A stretch of 64,000 nt of DNA from Melastoma dodecandrum (Eukaryota; Streptophyta; Magnoliopsida; Myrtales; Melastomataceae): NCBI GenBank assembly GCA_029817715.1, contig JARUPY010000539.1, forward strand, positions 4,315,501 through 4,379,500, in the 5' to 3' direction. Positions 23,790 through 34,890 of the stretch are shown piece by piece (within the stretch, counting starts at the first letter, position 1; each line of letters begins with the position of its first letter). Under the pieces are notes generated by a model. The model worked only from the letters and a program-made list of their open reading frames with translations. It searched no databases and had not been told where the DNA came from. Made by a program: the position numbers and the translations under genes.

Positions 23790-24090
23790 ACTTAGTCAGT
23801 AAATGTATAATTCTCGCATCGGACCCGGCAATCTTCGAACTGAACCTACGCCACAAAATTGTTCGAGCTCTCTGTAAACAGATCGTCCAGTGCATGTTGT
23901 CGGCAGCCGCTGTAGCAATGGTCGGGCGAGAGTTGCCTCCTTGCACGAACTGCAGCCATAGACGTGGCTCTCTTCATATTCGGTTGCTCGCCTCTCATGG
24001 CATAGTAAAACTGATGATCGTGGATGGACTGCATATATCATGACATGAGTTTGACGATGTGGTTGACGGCACATTCGTACACTTAATCGG
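23790..24090 (-). pseudogene. Truncated DUF26 copy
   Basis: Frames on the minus strand give SIHDHQFYYAMRGEQPN, then in a shifted frame CSSCKE and a garbled C-x2-C region, then HALDDLFTES. The N-terminal third and signal peptide are absent, and at least one frameshift separates the halves. Its upstream flank (24100-24330) still resembles those of the other DUF26 copies. Confidence 0.72.
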
Positions 24091-24443
24091 AGTCGAAAAT
24101 ATGTGCCGGTCGAACCAACGTCTTACATGCGACGAAAGAAAGGTTGGGCCGCTCGAGGCACGAAACATAAAATTTTTCTAACCGTCAAATAAGATGGGCC
24201 AAACAAACGTGATTTTCGATCGCATTTTCATTTCCCATTCTCTCATTTTTCTTTCTATCATTTGTAGGTACGATGAAACGATAGTTCAAACGCATTAAAA
24301 TGAAAAACACAATAAAAGTCATACGTGGTACAACATTTTTAACAATTATAATTATTTTTTAACATATGAATGTGTCGTAAAGAGTAACATGGTGCCACTA
24401 GTAAAGCATCATCAGATATTTTATGGTCACATGAGCCTGTTCT

Positions 24444-25979
24444 TCATGACAATCCACTTCTTCTCTTTCTAATCCTGGCCCTTAATCCATCCCTAATCCT
24501 CAGTATTATCGAGTTATTAGGCCTTAGTCTCTGTCCCTCCATGACTCCAACATCGTAGTTGTGTATGATGAAGGCGATGACGGTCTTCACCTGCCTTAGG
24601 GCAACTTCCCTCCCTATGCAAGTCCTTGGCCCCGCATTGAACGCCAGGAACTTGTATGACGGCTCGTGCCTTATCCCACCCCGTCCGGTTATCCATCTCT
24701 CTGGTTTTACCTCCAGGCTGTCCTCCCCCCACGTTGACTTCATCCTCCCCATCGCGTACAACGGCACGAGCACCTTCATGCCAGGTCCGATACTGTGTCC
24801 ACTTGGGAGGGTTATGGGTTTTACCGGGTGCTTGTGCTGGAACGGGACCGGCGGGTATAGTCTCAGGGATTCGCATAACGCCCCATGCAGGTACACCATC
24901 TTGGGGATCATCTTCTCTAGGAGCGGCAGGTCCAGCGTGTTTTCGTTCACCATAAGGGAATCTATCTCTTCCCTGATCTTTGATTCCACCAAAGGGTTCA
25001 TTGAGAGCATCGCGAAAAACCAAGTTAGGGCCGAGGAGACCGTGTCACGACCGGCGATCATGAAGTTAAGGATGGTATCCCTTAGAAACTGGTCTTCACC
25101 ATCATCCTCTTGTTCGATTACGTCCGAGCCTTTTGTGTTTGTGATGTATGATTTTAGCATGTCCATTCCTTGTTCGGTTTCTGATTGACGAACGCCATTC
25201 TTTAGCGACTCTCGCTTCAACTTGATAAACTCAGCTGCGGTCTCATCCAGAATCTGCCAAGCTCTTTCCAACTTCCTCTCCATCCCGATGCCTAACCTTT
25301 TTTGGAGCTTCCACGTACATTCGGGAAAAACATGTCGGTAGAATATCGCTTCCTCCACCTCTTCCAGGGCCTTGGAAAATTTTACCCCTGGTAAATCAAT
25401 GCGTAGTGACTCCTGATCGAATCCGGTGACCAACTTGCAAGTTAGGTCGAGAGACAGCCTGTCAAACAGATCTTGTAGGTCGATTATGGTACGTCTCTTA
25501 CTGAACTCATCGAGCATCTTCGCCAACACGTTCTCGATCTTTTCCCGCATGACCTCCCCCAAGAAACGAACGGTCTTGCTGTGGCTCAGGAAACTCTGGG
25601 CCATCCTCCTCTGACTCTTCCACGAACCAAAGTCCGAGTTAAAGATCCCATCGCCCAGCACCTCGAAGATCCTCTTGTACTCCGGCCCTTTGGGAAAGTT
25701 TTCGAAATCCACGGTGAGCATGAAGTTGATATTCGCGGGGTCGACTGTAAAGAGCATGTCGGAATGGAGGTACACAATGCCACGACCCAAGAAGTTGCAG
25801 CCGCTCCCCTCCATGATTTCGGAAACCCATTCATGGAAGTCGTTGACGTGGAGGAGAAACTGAGGCACAAGGCCGAGAATCGGCCAGGCTTTCGGCAGGA
25901 CCCCCTTGTTAGTGATTCGATTGATCAAAAGAAAGCTGACGACCACCAAGAAAACCTCCAAGTAACCGATGGAGGCCAT
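24444..25979 (-). CDS. CYP96A: Cytochrome P450, CYP96A family
   Basis: Intronless gene of 511 residues, normal for this family. An N-terminal membrane anchor (LEVFLVVVSFLLI) precedes a proline hinge. P450 landmarks are all present: I-helix AGRDT (309-313), ExxR as ESLR (370-373), PERW (426-429) and the heme loop FNAGPRTCIG with Cys454. CYP96A enzymes are ER-bound clan-86 monooxygenases; Arabidopsis CYP96A15 (MAH1) hydroxylates wax alkanes mid-chain, so a long-chain aliphatic substrate is the best guess. The ATG at 25977-25979 begins MASIGYLEV. A TATATA motif lies 115 bp upstream on the minus strand. Truncated or decayed relatives occur at 18165-20560 and 27890-28520. Confidence 0.94.
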   Translation of the reverse strand: MASIGYLEVFLVVVSFLLINRITNKGVLPKAWPILGLVPQFLLHVNDFHEWVSEIMEGSGCNFLGRGIVYLHSDMLFTVDPANINFMLTVDFENFPKGPEYKRIFEVLGDGIFNSDFGSWKSQRRMAQSFLSHSKTVRFLGEVMREKIENVLAKMLDEFSKRRTIIDLQDLFDRLSLDLTCKLVTGFDQESLRIDLPGVKFSKALEEVEEAIFYRHVFPECTWKLQKRLGIGMERKLERAWQILDETAAEFIKLKRESLKNGVRQSETEQGMDMLKSYITNTKGSDVIEQEDDGEDQFLRDTILNFMIAGRDTVSSALTWFFAMLSMNPLVESKIREEIDSLMVNENTLDLPLLEKMIPKMVYLHGALCESLRLYPPVPFQHKHPVKPITLPSGHSIGPGMKVLVPLYAMGRMKSTWGEDSLEVKPERWITGRGGIRHEPSYKFLAFNAGPRTCIGREVALRQVKTVIAFIIHNYDVGVMEGQRLRPNNSIILRIRDGLRARIRKRRSGLS

Positions 25980-26094
25980 TGTCTTTTATCTTCGTTTTCA
26001 ATACAAACTTGGATATGACTCCAACTTGATCGAGAAGAGATAGACGAAGATGATATTTGAAGATCTAAGCGAATGATCTCCCCTTAAAGATCTG

Positions 26095-26100
26095 TATATA
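26095..26100 (-). promoter_or_regulatory. Putative TATA box of CYP96A
   Basis: TATATA on the minus strand about 116 bp before the ATG, in AT-rich sequence. It is a position-based guess only. Confidence 0.35.
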
Positions 26101-27889
26101 TTGTATCATTCGATATTAATCAGACACGGAACAAAAATACAAAGCTGCTTAAAGACACCCAACACCATGTGACAACATTAAAGGCGACACTTAATAATGT
26201 AAGGAAGATAAAAGCGATGGTTGATCCGTCGTGTTAAATTGCCGCTAACAACCTTATTTTTCAAAGAGAAGGCCTTTCGGCAGGGAGACTCTTCAATGTT
26301 GGCGATTCCTTAAAAGATGTTACTTATTATATCTCTTCATGTATAACTCCGACTTAGGGAGGCCCCGGACACCGTCATCATCGTACCCCGAGATTACTTC
26401 ATATTTATTTTTTGCTTGCATTTACGACAATATAAAGCACTGATGATCCCTTCAACGATACAAGACGGATCGCGGGGATACGAGGTTTATCCCTCTTCAG
26501 ACACATCATGAATGGCGTGGCATTTAACGTAAAAATAAATCCCCTACACCAAAACAATAATAATAATAAATAATAAATGTGTGGTTTGGACAAATTTTCA
26601 GTTATTTGAATGAGTTATTTAAGTAAAATGAATTCAACACATCCACGTGTGGAATAACGACATCCAACAACCTTCTACCTAAATGGGAGGACATATTTAT
26701 TTGCGCCTGTCTGTGTATGCTCTCTCAGGTTTGCTTCACCATGACTCCTATTTATAACATACTTAAAAAATCTAAAATATGTAAACAATCAAATATTATC
26801 AAGAAAGGCATTCTTCCTCTTTGGATCAAATTTTCTGCTACCTAATCATCGACTTTGAAAAGCTTTATAACCAAACAATCAGTGAAGGACAACCGCAGGT
26901 TGTGTATCCCACCAATAACAGCTGTCCGAAGCTATCCTCTTAATTTCGACACCGAACTCGTGTTGTAAGATTGATCTCCACCGGCTATCGACAAAAGCCT
27001 ACGAGAACGCCTCACTTTCCTAACCCCCATGTCGATACGTCCCATTACGACCGGTCCCCTACAGGCGAGGGCGTGGCCACCGCAGTGGGCCCATCACATC
27101 GGTCGACACAGCCCACGTTCGACCACGCAGGCATCGACACGCGTCCCTTACGATCCGGACTACCTTGTTACTGGACGACCTCGACATTTCACTTCATAGC
27201 TATGAACCCAAAACGTGTGGACAAAGAACACTGTGTTTTTTGGCCTAAATATGTAAATCATGAAATGAAACAATTAATTCGTGAACCAGAAGATTGTCCC
27301 CAACCAAGAACCACTAGCTAATGTCTAATCTACGAACTCCCCCTAACAACAGGTCTGTGCCCGGGATTTGATTTAGAAAGTCGAGATAAGAAAAATAATG
27401 TATTTATAATTTAGGATTGTGTTGAGACAAGTTTCTTATGATTTCATCCTAATCTCTTTTGTGAACAAGATATCTTCACAGCAACGAGGATAACGTTTCT
27501 CAGTCTGTTTTTTTTTTCTGAATTCAAGACTAATGATACATGAAAAAGAGTGCCATATTGGGTGGGGACACCCATCCATTATGGTATATAAGGAGAAATG
27601 TCACTCTTTTCCCTCCACTACACCCAGATCGAACTGCCTTTGCCGACACTAGCCTTATCCGCCCCTGATAGGGTTGATAGAGATCATCAGCGGCCTCACG
27701 TCTCAACACATATCGGCGGTTCTGGTCAGAGAGACGAGAAGGGAGAAGAAAAGTAACTAACTGATCGAGGGTTTCTACAAAGTCCCGCAGTTTTTATCTT
27801 TTCATATTGGACTAAAGCCTTATTCTTTTATTTACAAGATATATGGGCTTCAGCCCACTAGGAACACACTACTTCTGCAATTCATCTTC
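26101..27889. other. Intergenic region upstream of CYP96A
   Basis: No gene recognised. A short frame at 26971-27321 has no similarity I know. TATATAAG at 27585-27592 lies 300 bp before the plus-strand CYP96A wreck and may be its old promoter. The head-to-head arrangement with the intact CYP96A suggests an old inverted duplication. Confidence 0.4.
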
Positions 27890-28520
27890 CTTTGCTTCAC
27901 TCTTCTTTCCACCTCATTACTGTCTTTCTTGCTGCTCATCTTTACATCGGGTGCTATGTGCTAGTATGGCAGTGGCTCGCTGCAAGGAATGGCCTGCCGA
28001 CCTCGTGGCCATTGCTCGGGATGATGCCAATCCTGTTCATTAACATCCCATCCTCCGAGTCCACGACTAGGTGACGGGACTCCTCGAGCGAACAAACTGC
28101 ACCTTCCAGCTATAAGGGTTCTGGTTCACCAACACGAGCCTATTTGTCACGGCGGACCCTATGAGCGTCAACCACATCATGAACGCCAACTCCATTGACT
28201 TCCCCAAGGGACCTCCGTTTAGGAAGATATTTGGGATCCTTTTCAATGGGATATTTAATGCCGATCGGAGTCGTGGAAGTCGCAGAAGAAGGCCAAGCAG
28301 GGACTCGTGACTCATTCAAAGTTCCCCAGGTTATTGACTCGGGTCAAGAGGGATAGGATCGAGAACGGGTGCTGATGAAGGTTTTTTGACGACCTGGCCG
28401 AGACGGGCCGAGTGGTCGACCTCCATCGACTACCCAGAAGTCATCTCCTCCAGGGCAGTGGACGCTGTATTCGAGGGGCTAGCCTTCGATGGGCCTCGGC
28501 TTTAAGAAACAAGCCGACAG
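27890..28520 (+). pseudogene. Decayed CYP96A copy (inverted)
   Basis: The plus strand gives an anchor and hinge segment (VWQWLAARNGLPTSWPLLGMM). After a frameshift and a stop it gives FWFTNTSLFVTADPMSVNHI, PKGPPFRKIFGILFNGIFNAD, and after more breaks VFFDDLAETGRVVDL. These correspond to roughly the first 170 residues of CYP96A. No initiator ATG and no heme region remain. It lies head-to-head with the intact gene and is a more divergent paralogue than the copy at 18165-20560. Confidence 0.8.
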
Positions 28521-29013
28521 GAAAATATTGCTGGCCTCCCCCTCTATCAGAACCATCTTACAAGCATCCCCAGGACCGAATCCCTCTGACAAGAAATGAC
28601 CCATGTACAGAGAAACCAGAGCAGAGTTGCCTGAGATTGCAGGGGAAGGTAAACAAATTAATTTTGAAATTAGAATGGAAGAAGCCAGGGCTATCGACGA
28701 ATAAATCAAAGTCAGTTTCACCATCAGGGAAAGAATATGTTCTGTTTAGAATACACACCACACACTTCCAGCACTTTGTCTGCAACATGTTCAATAATGA
28801 AATTCCGGTATTTCTTTTTCTTATTTTTGGCAAACATATTCTCTTTGCGCATACCAATCAAGCGCATATGAATCGTCAGCATCACCTTTGCGTTTCTGTT
28901 AAGCCGACAAGTTACTTTTTTCTTTTATTTCAAATTTTGTTGTACTTGTTTTGTTCGTGGCTCTCCGGTTTTGCTCCCCCCCACCCCCTTTTCCCCCTCC
29001 AATTTTTCAAATC

Positions 29014-31748
29014 ATGGAGGAACAAACCCTAATCCCATTCCCAATTGATGTCCCTGGCGACCCAATAAATTTATACCCGCAAGATCAGATCTTTGATCCC
29101 GAACCCGCCAGGAAACCCAATAAATCCACCAAACTGAAGCGGCGGAGGAAGAAAGTTTGCGCCTTGAGGGATGGTTCCGAACCGACAACCTCGTCTAGCT
29201 TCTCCTCTCCCGGGGTTGTCTGTCGGCGGAGGAGGGCTGCGAGGTTGTCTTTGGCCGGCCCCGGGAGGGACAGGCGATCCGTTGACATGGACGCCGTCGC
29301 CCTCCCTCTTGGGATGTCCTTCGCTGCCGTCGTCGCTCAGGTTTGTGCTAAAATTGAGAGGAGTTTCGGGTTCTGTTCTTTTTTGGTTGTGTTGTTGATG
29401 GTTTTTGTGTTTGATGTTGAGCTTTTGGTTTTTTGTGATGGTTTGGTTGATGGGCTCTGTGCCTTGGGATGTTAAAGTTTGATTCCGGGTCGATTTGTTC
29501 CGTGGTGGTACAGTGATATAGGCATTTCCTTTTACCTGTGATTCTAACGAGGATCCTACTTAGGAAAAAAATTTACGAAAAACAGTTTGTCAAATAACGA
29601 ATTTGAGAGACTTGAAAAATTTTTTGTGTTCGGGACAAAGTTGCGAAACAGCGTTTTTTAAGGAATTTTCCTTATCCTGAGATTTCTTATGGTGTTTGGA
29701 GCAGATATGCTGTATGATCAAATAGCGACTTTGCCCGAACCTCAGTCATCCAAAGTCAATGAAATGGAATTTGTACTTGAAACGTCACCAAACTTCTCGT
29801 AATAGTTCTCCAAAGAAAAATCATTTTCCAAACAAAGCATGAATTTCCTAGAGTAGTTTATTTCAATGGTATTCCGTGTCATTATCTGTAGTGGTCTTTT
29901 TTGGTCAAATTTGCTTCTATGGTTGAAATTCTGTACAAGAAATATATTATTTGAAATGGTACTCAATTTTTTACCTGCCGACATTTCTATGTAGGTTCTT
30001 GAAAGTGGAGATGGCTCCGGAGAGCGAATGCCCATTGACCGTCTGTCACGGGTATACGTTTTTTCTTACCAATGGCCAGCTTCTTTGTGTTGGTCATGGT
30101 TTTTTTTTTAACTTATTGTGCAAGGGAGGTCAAGATTCGTTGAGAGCAATGGCAAGACCTGTTACTTGCTATGTAATACTATCGTTGGTGTTATTTCTGA
30201 TGCTAGAGCCTCATTTTGCCTTAATTGACTTCCAGATATGCACCTCGGCTGTTGGAGAAGCACTATTCAATGTAAGAAAGAATCTAAGCTGCTGTCTTAT
30301 CCGTTGAATCTGGCTTTACAAGTTGAGTCTCTCCAGTTTTGCTTATGGATACTTCTCTTACGTCGATCTTTCTTACTGTGGTTTTTTCCACTTTGTACCT
30401 GCAGGTCTTCGGCTGCAAATTTACGCTCTTTGTAGACAACTTTGAAAAATCTTTTGGAAGCACTTTAAGTACGCTGAGGTTGCTAAAGGAGTCCTCATCT
30501 CTAACAGAAGACAGTGATCTAAATATAGAAATCTCCGAGAATGAGTTGACTTATTGTAATATGGCTATCCGAGGAAATGATTCCTCTAGAAGAGAAGGTC
30601 TGGAGCATGTAGCCTTGGACAAAGAAGTTAGAGAGACTCTTCCAGGGCATGACGAAGATGGAGAAACTAGCGAGTGCAATCAAGGAAATGAACTGACTTG
30701 TTTCTCAGATAGTATGTCTGGAGTTTTGATAGGCCAACCTATGTTTAGCACGTTTGAGAGGTCTCTCAGGGAACAGAGACGATCTAATGACCTCAAGGAG
30801 CTGGAACTGAGTTTGTCGTTTAGAAAGATGAAGCTGAAAGAAACACAGCTATCTCTCAGCCATGACGCAAACCATTTGGAGAGGTCCAAACTGGCAATGG
30901 GAATTTCGAAGGCTTCTTTTAAGGCTGAAAAGTTCAAGAATCAACTGGAAGACACGAGATATGCTGAGCTTCTTAAAAAGTGCATTGATTGTCTTGTTGC
31001 CAGTCTGCTTCTCATGTCAGCTTCCCTTGCATATGGAGCATATGTGTTCTCATACCAGAGAATCAGTGAAGTTACGGCATCATGTTCACCAATAAACAAG
31101 GTAATATATCTTAAACAGCAACTTGGTATGCTGTCAATATGTTTGTTTAGGTGAAGAGAATTTGAAAACATTTGTTTTCTTTTCCATCTGTTGCTTCCTC
31201 AGGCATCCAAATCATGGTGGATCCCTGAGCGTGTGGCATCGCTCAATTCGGGATTTCAGATGCTAAGCTGCCAGGTCCAAGTGCTGAGCAGGCTTCTTTT
31301 TGGTATCCTAATGATACTTGTCATCGCATACCTTCTCCTGCAACGCTCAACAGCCTCGAACCAGTCCATGCCCATCACCTTCCTCCTCTTGCTATTAGGA
31401 GTCATTTGTGGTTTCGCCGGGAAGCTCTGCGTGGACACGTTGGGAGGCAGCGGATATCATTGGCTCTTCTTCTGGGAAGCCATGTGCTTGGTTCACTTCT
31501 TCTCGAACATCTGCACGCCGAGCTTGTTCATCCTACTGCACGGCCCATTAGAGGTGTCCCAAGGGAAGAAGCAAGATCCGATGATAATTCCTTATTGGGT
31601 CCGGCGGTCGGTGTTCTATGGCGCGATTCTTGTGGTTCTCCCGCTGTTGTGTGGGCTGGTGCCATTTGGAGGCCCCTTCGAGTGGAAGGAGCACATCTCG
31701 CAGCTCGTGGCGGGGGGTCTCTACGAGGAAGATGATGGCGATTGGTAA
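29014..31748 (+). CDS. CPR5: CPR5 nuclear-envelope membrane protein
   Basis: Five exons (29014-29340, 29995-30051, 30236-30271, 30405-31100, 31203-31748) encode 553 residues, near the ~564 of Arabidopsis CPR5. Recognised by ALPLGMSFAA after a basic N-terminus containing a nuclear-localisation stretch (KSTKLKRRRKK, about residues 38-48), the SAVGEALFNVFG and FEKSFGSTLSTLRLL region, a coiled-coil-like middle, and five hydrophobic segments in the last ~200 residues. Known role: CPR5 is a transmembrane nucleoporin/nuclear-envelope protein that restrains effector-triggered immunity, cell death and senescence and influences trichome growth. All splice phases close, with canonical GT-AG ends. The C-terminal tail is LYEEDDGDW. 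It should be functional. Confidence 0.93.
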
Positions 31749-32222
31749 TAGGGTAAGAGGGCATCATTGTTTTAGGTTTATAGTGTTATTTGGAAAGCTT
31801 ATTTAGGGGTGATCATATAGCATATCTGATGTATCAATTGTGTAAGGTATATATTAGATGTATATATCCCCGTTGTATTCACTCTTAAATCTCCAAATCA
31901 TAGAAGGCATGTGCATGTGCCAAATTTTTGGGTTCAAATTAATGGTGGGTCCATTCCATCTGTCTAAACTAAAGCTGTTCGAGTGAAACCACCCAAATTC
32001 TGAAATTTGGATTTAGTTTTAAGTTGGGGTGATAAAGTTTTAATTAGGTAGTAATCTGACCCTCACTTAAATGTCTCTTACATAATCTGTCCGTGGACTA
32101 AACCCTCCAATATCCAAATCGATCCTCGGAGACAAAATAAACACCGAAGTAAGGAAGGAACAAGTGGAGGATTACATTGAAATTCATGAATATTACTAGA
32201 GAGGCTACTACTGATCCATTCT

Positions 32223-32369
32223 TTATTCTTCATCTTCACAACCACAAATCTCCTTAACCTTCTTCCAAAATATGACGAGTATGACTACAACGACGATGAG
32301 GAAGAGCATGAAGAAGAAGAACGTGAAGCCACACCGCATCGTCGTGTTGCACTCCAACAGCTTCTCCAT
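32223..32369 (-). CDS. Small single-span membrane peptide, 48 residues (unrecognised)
   Basis: Below the usual ORF size cut-off. The minus strand from ATG 32367-32369 encodes a short polar head (MEKLLECNTTMRCG), a strongly hydrophobic span of about 20 residues rich in Phe and Val, then a basic WKKVK, two cysteines (ICGC) and an acidic EDEE end. The positive-inside rule suggests a cytosolic C-terminus. A TATATAAG box lies at 32469-32476, about 100 bp upstream of the ATG on the same strand, which is the right distance for a short 5' UTR. I know no family for it. The alternatives are a chance frame or a fragment of a larger gene. Confidence 0.42.
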   Translation of the reverse strand: MEKLLECNTTMRCGFTFFFFMLFLIVVVVILVIFWKKVKEICGCEDEE

Positions 32370-32468
32370 CTGATGCCGCTGTGCGGAATTGCTGCTTCTA
32401 TGCTTTACTAAGAGGAGTCGTTTTCCCTGTGGAGTTGTATGGGAAGAGGACTCGAGTTCTACTACTCC

Positions 32469-32476
32469 TTATATAA
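32469..32476 (-). promoter_or_regulatory. TATA box upstream of the 48-residue ORF
   Basis: The sequence CTTATATAAG is palindromic enough to serve either strand. On the minus strand it precedes the small membrane-peptide ORF by about 100 bp. Confidence 0.4.
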
Positions 32477-33113
32477 GGACAATGTAAGTTTCATTTTTTT
32501 TTTTATTATTGCGGTAATATTTTCTGTGTTCAAATTGTCTGCTTCAAATATTTCTCATGGACAGGATATTTGCAAAAATTTCAGTGGAGAGGAATACGTG
32601 GTTCGATATTGTTTCCATATAAATGACATCAAAGAAGAACATAAAGCATAAAGGAGGAAGATAATAATTGTAAAATATATTTATCATCAATCACCTTGGA
32701 AATCTCGTGTAATAAAGTAGTATGTAATATATTAGCATATTACAGATTAAAATCGACGGGAATCTTGGCGGTTTATTCTCATCCTTGAATGTAGAAACAA
32801 TAGGTCCAATATTAGGAGGATTAATATATTCATTATATATTCACATATATATCGTTAGCATGAGACACCATTCTTATAAAAATTAGTCAAAATAATTCAA
32901 ATCAAGATGATTAAATTAAAGGGTATTATATTTATTGATGTTAAAATTAATTTATGTTGGGTTTAATGTTGGAGTTGATTTTGGCCGCGTCTGAAATGTA
33001 AATGGAGCAACCTGTTTCCGGGGATTTTCTGCACCTCCCTTGTGATAGGGGGACTTGGTTTCCGGAGTATGGCCGTGTTTCCGAGAAACTGATTGAGAGA
33101 TTCAGGTTGTATG
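32477..33113. other. AT-rich intergenic region
   Basis: No gene or recognisable repeat was found. Confidence 0.4.
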
Positions 33114-33191
33114 GGTACGTGTTCCCAAGCCTTATGGCGGTCCTTCTGTCGATGAAGTGTTCATGAACAGGATCGAGCTGTTGGGTCCATA
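33114..33191 (+). pseudogene. Fragment of AGT2 exon 1
   Basis: In one frame the sequence gives [23 protein letters not shown] and then a stop. This aligns with the end of exon 1 of the intact gene downstream ([15 protein letters not shown], then KEFLGP). The nucleotide match is continuous across about 75 bp ('ttcccaagccttatggcgg' against 'ttcccaagccttacggtgg'). The surrounding sequence does not match the gene, so only a scrap of a former tandem duplicate survives. Confidence 0.75.
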
Positions 33192-34890
33192 GGTAGTCGT
33201 CAAGCAAACTCGTAATGACTGAGAAAGCCGATGTGATCTGAGATCGAGAAAATATAATGCAGAGTTCCACGCATCATTATTGACTAATCTTTTGGGACCA
33301 GAAGAGTATATGAAAGTCCGACAAGAAAAGATATGTATGCTCAAAAGATTATAAATTGAAGAAAACTTTAGCATGTTTTGTGTGCTCCATGTGAAATTGT
33401 TCTGTTTTTGTTCTTTATTTAGCGGAGTGGAAAGACACTGGGGCTGCTCGTCGATAACCCGTGAATGTACATTAAGGGATCTGATTGAAATTTTTGTGAT
33501 CCTTTTGGAGAAAATATATGATCAACTAGCAAGGATAGAAATATATGCTGCATATATCATGAACTAAATCTTAGATTCTTTTTTCTATACTCACAAAGAC
33601 TTGATTTATGCAGAGAATACTAGTAAGGATGTTCTTGTTCATGAGGCTGCGAGTCATTACGAGCAAACCGATTAAGAAACATTCTCTGGTGATGATAGTT
33701 AATAGGCGATGCCTGATTTTCGGGTTCATGCGAACTGAAACTCCTGTTGAATTAAGTTTAGATACATGAGTTCAGTGAACTGCTGATAGTGTCGCTATCT
33801 TAAAACCATTTCTAGGTTTCCACAACAACTAAAAGCATGTTGTCGTTATGCTCGTTTGGCAGCCATGAATCTGAAATGGGGGTGCTCCTTTCTCCCTTGT
33901 CAAGGCCTCCGACCCAAAAGGTGGGTGATCTTTCGGGATGACTGTGGGAGAAAAGGAGCCCTCAGTCGTGATCTGCTGCGCCTAGTCCGATAAGTCTTTT
34001 GCCTTGAACAAGAAAAATATTGTTTTTGTCTTAATGAACAATTACAAGAAATTAAAGAGCATTTTTGGGAGCAGGGAATGAGTTTGAGAAAGGATGATTA
34101 TCGGAGCCTATTAGCAGGGTCGGACAAGGATAAAATCCCGGAATCCCCTTATGTTCCTACATCGTGGCTGTGAGGGTGTCCTCCACTGATGTATAAGAAC
34201 ACTAAGTAGGACAACCGGACAGTCCCAATGTATGAACCACAAGATTCCATGCACGGAACATTAAACAAGACTTCTGTTCATCCTCCAAAGGTGGCTGACA
34301 AAACAGAAAAAATATGATTTGGATACCATGTCCAGATGCAGACTCCCCTCCTTTCTTGGCCACCCGGTCACAGTTGAAACTGGTTCGGGGAATTGCCGTG
34401 AGGGTCGAGGAAGAAAACCGCGCGCGGAGCACGGAATTAGTGCTCGGAGGATGGACACCCAGATCATTAGCGAGCATGAGGATGGAAATGGCCAAATAAT
34501 GCCAGGATCCATTCCTTCTGCTCTTGTATAGTCTACGAGGACGTTAGAAACTTGTGTAAAATGGAATCTCAAGTTCAAGGAAAAAGGATAACCATTAACT
34601 TTTACTCTTACTATATTTCTTCTGTTTTGTCACTCACGTGAATTCAGATTCATATAAAATTGAGCGGTTTTTTTACCAGTGTGTGATCAGAGAGGTGAGT
34701 CATCTCCACACAGACGAGTGATTGATTGATTGATTAGCTTTCTTTGGAAAGTACATAGACTAATTGGCGAACGCTAAAAGACGGCAAGAACACAAACCAA
34801 CCCACGCCTCCTTGTCCTTCATCATCTCCTTTTCCCCGTAATTTCATCATCGTTCACTTCGAAAACTGCTCAAAGATTCGATTTTGAGAC
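33192..34890. other. Intergenic region and AGT2 promoter
   Basis: No gene recognised. A (GATT)n tract lies near 34720-34735. The last ~100 bases before 34891 are pyrimidine-rich, fitting a 5' UTR. Confidence 0.4.

Larger units (their letters stand above)
20621..25979. repeat. Tandem module copy B (DUF26, copia fragment, CYP96A)
   Basis: Second copy of the module described at 13913-20620: degenerate DUF26 (20815-21120), intact DUF26 (21478-21915), 5' flank, copia fragment (22640-23260), truncated DUF26 (23790-24090), then full-length CYP96A (24444-25979). It retains the two intact genes of the block. A 14-C run is at 20860-20873. Confidence 0.72.

Noticed and set aside
26971..27321. 116-codon plus-strand frame
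   Set aside because: No recognisable similarity; likely chance in a GC-richer patch of intergenic DNA.
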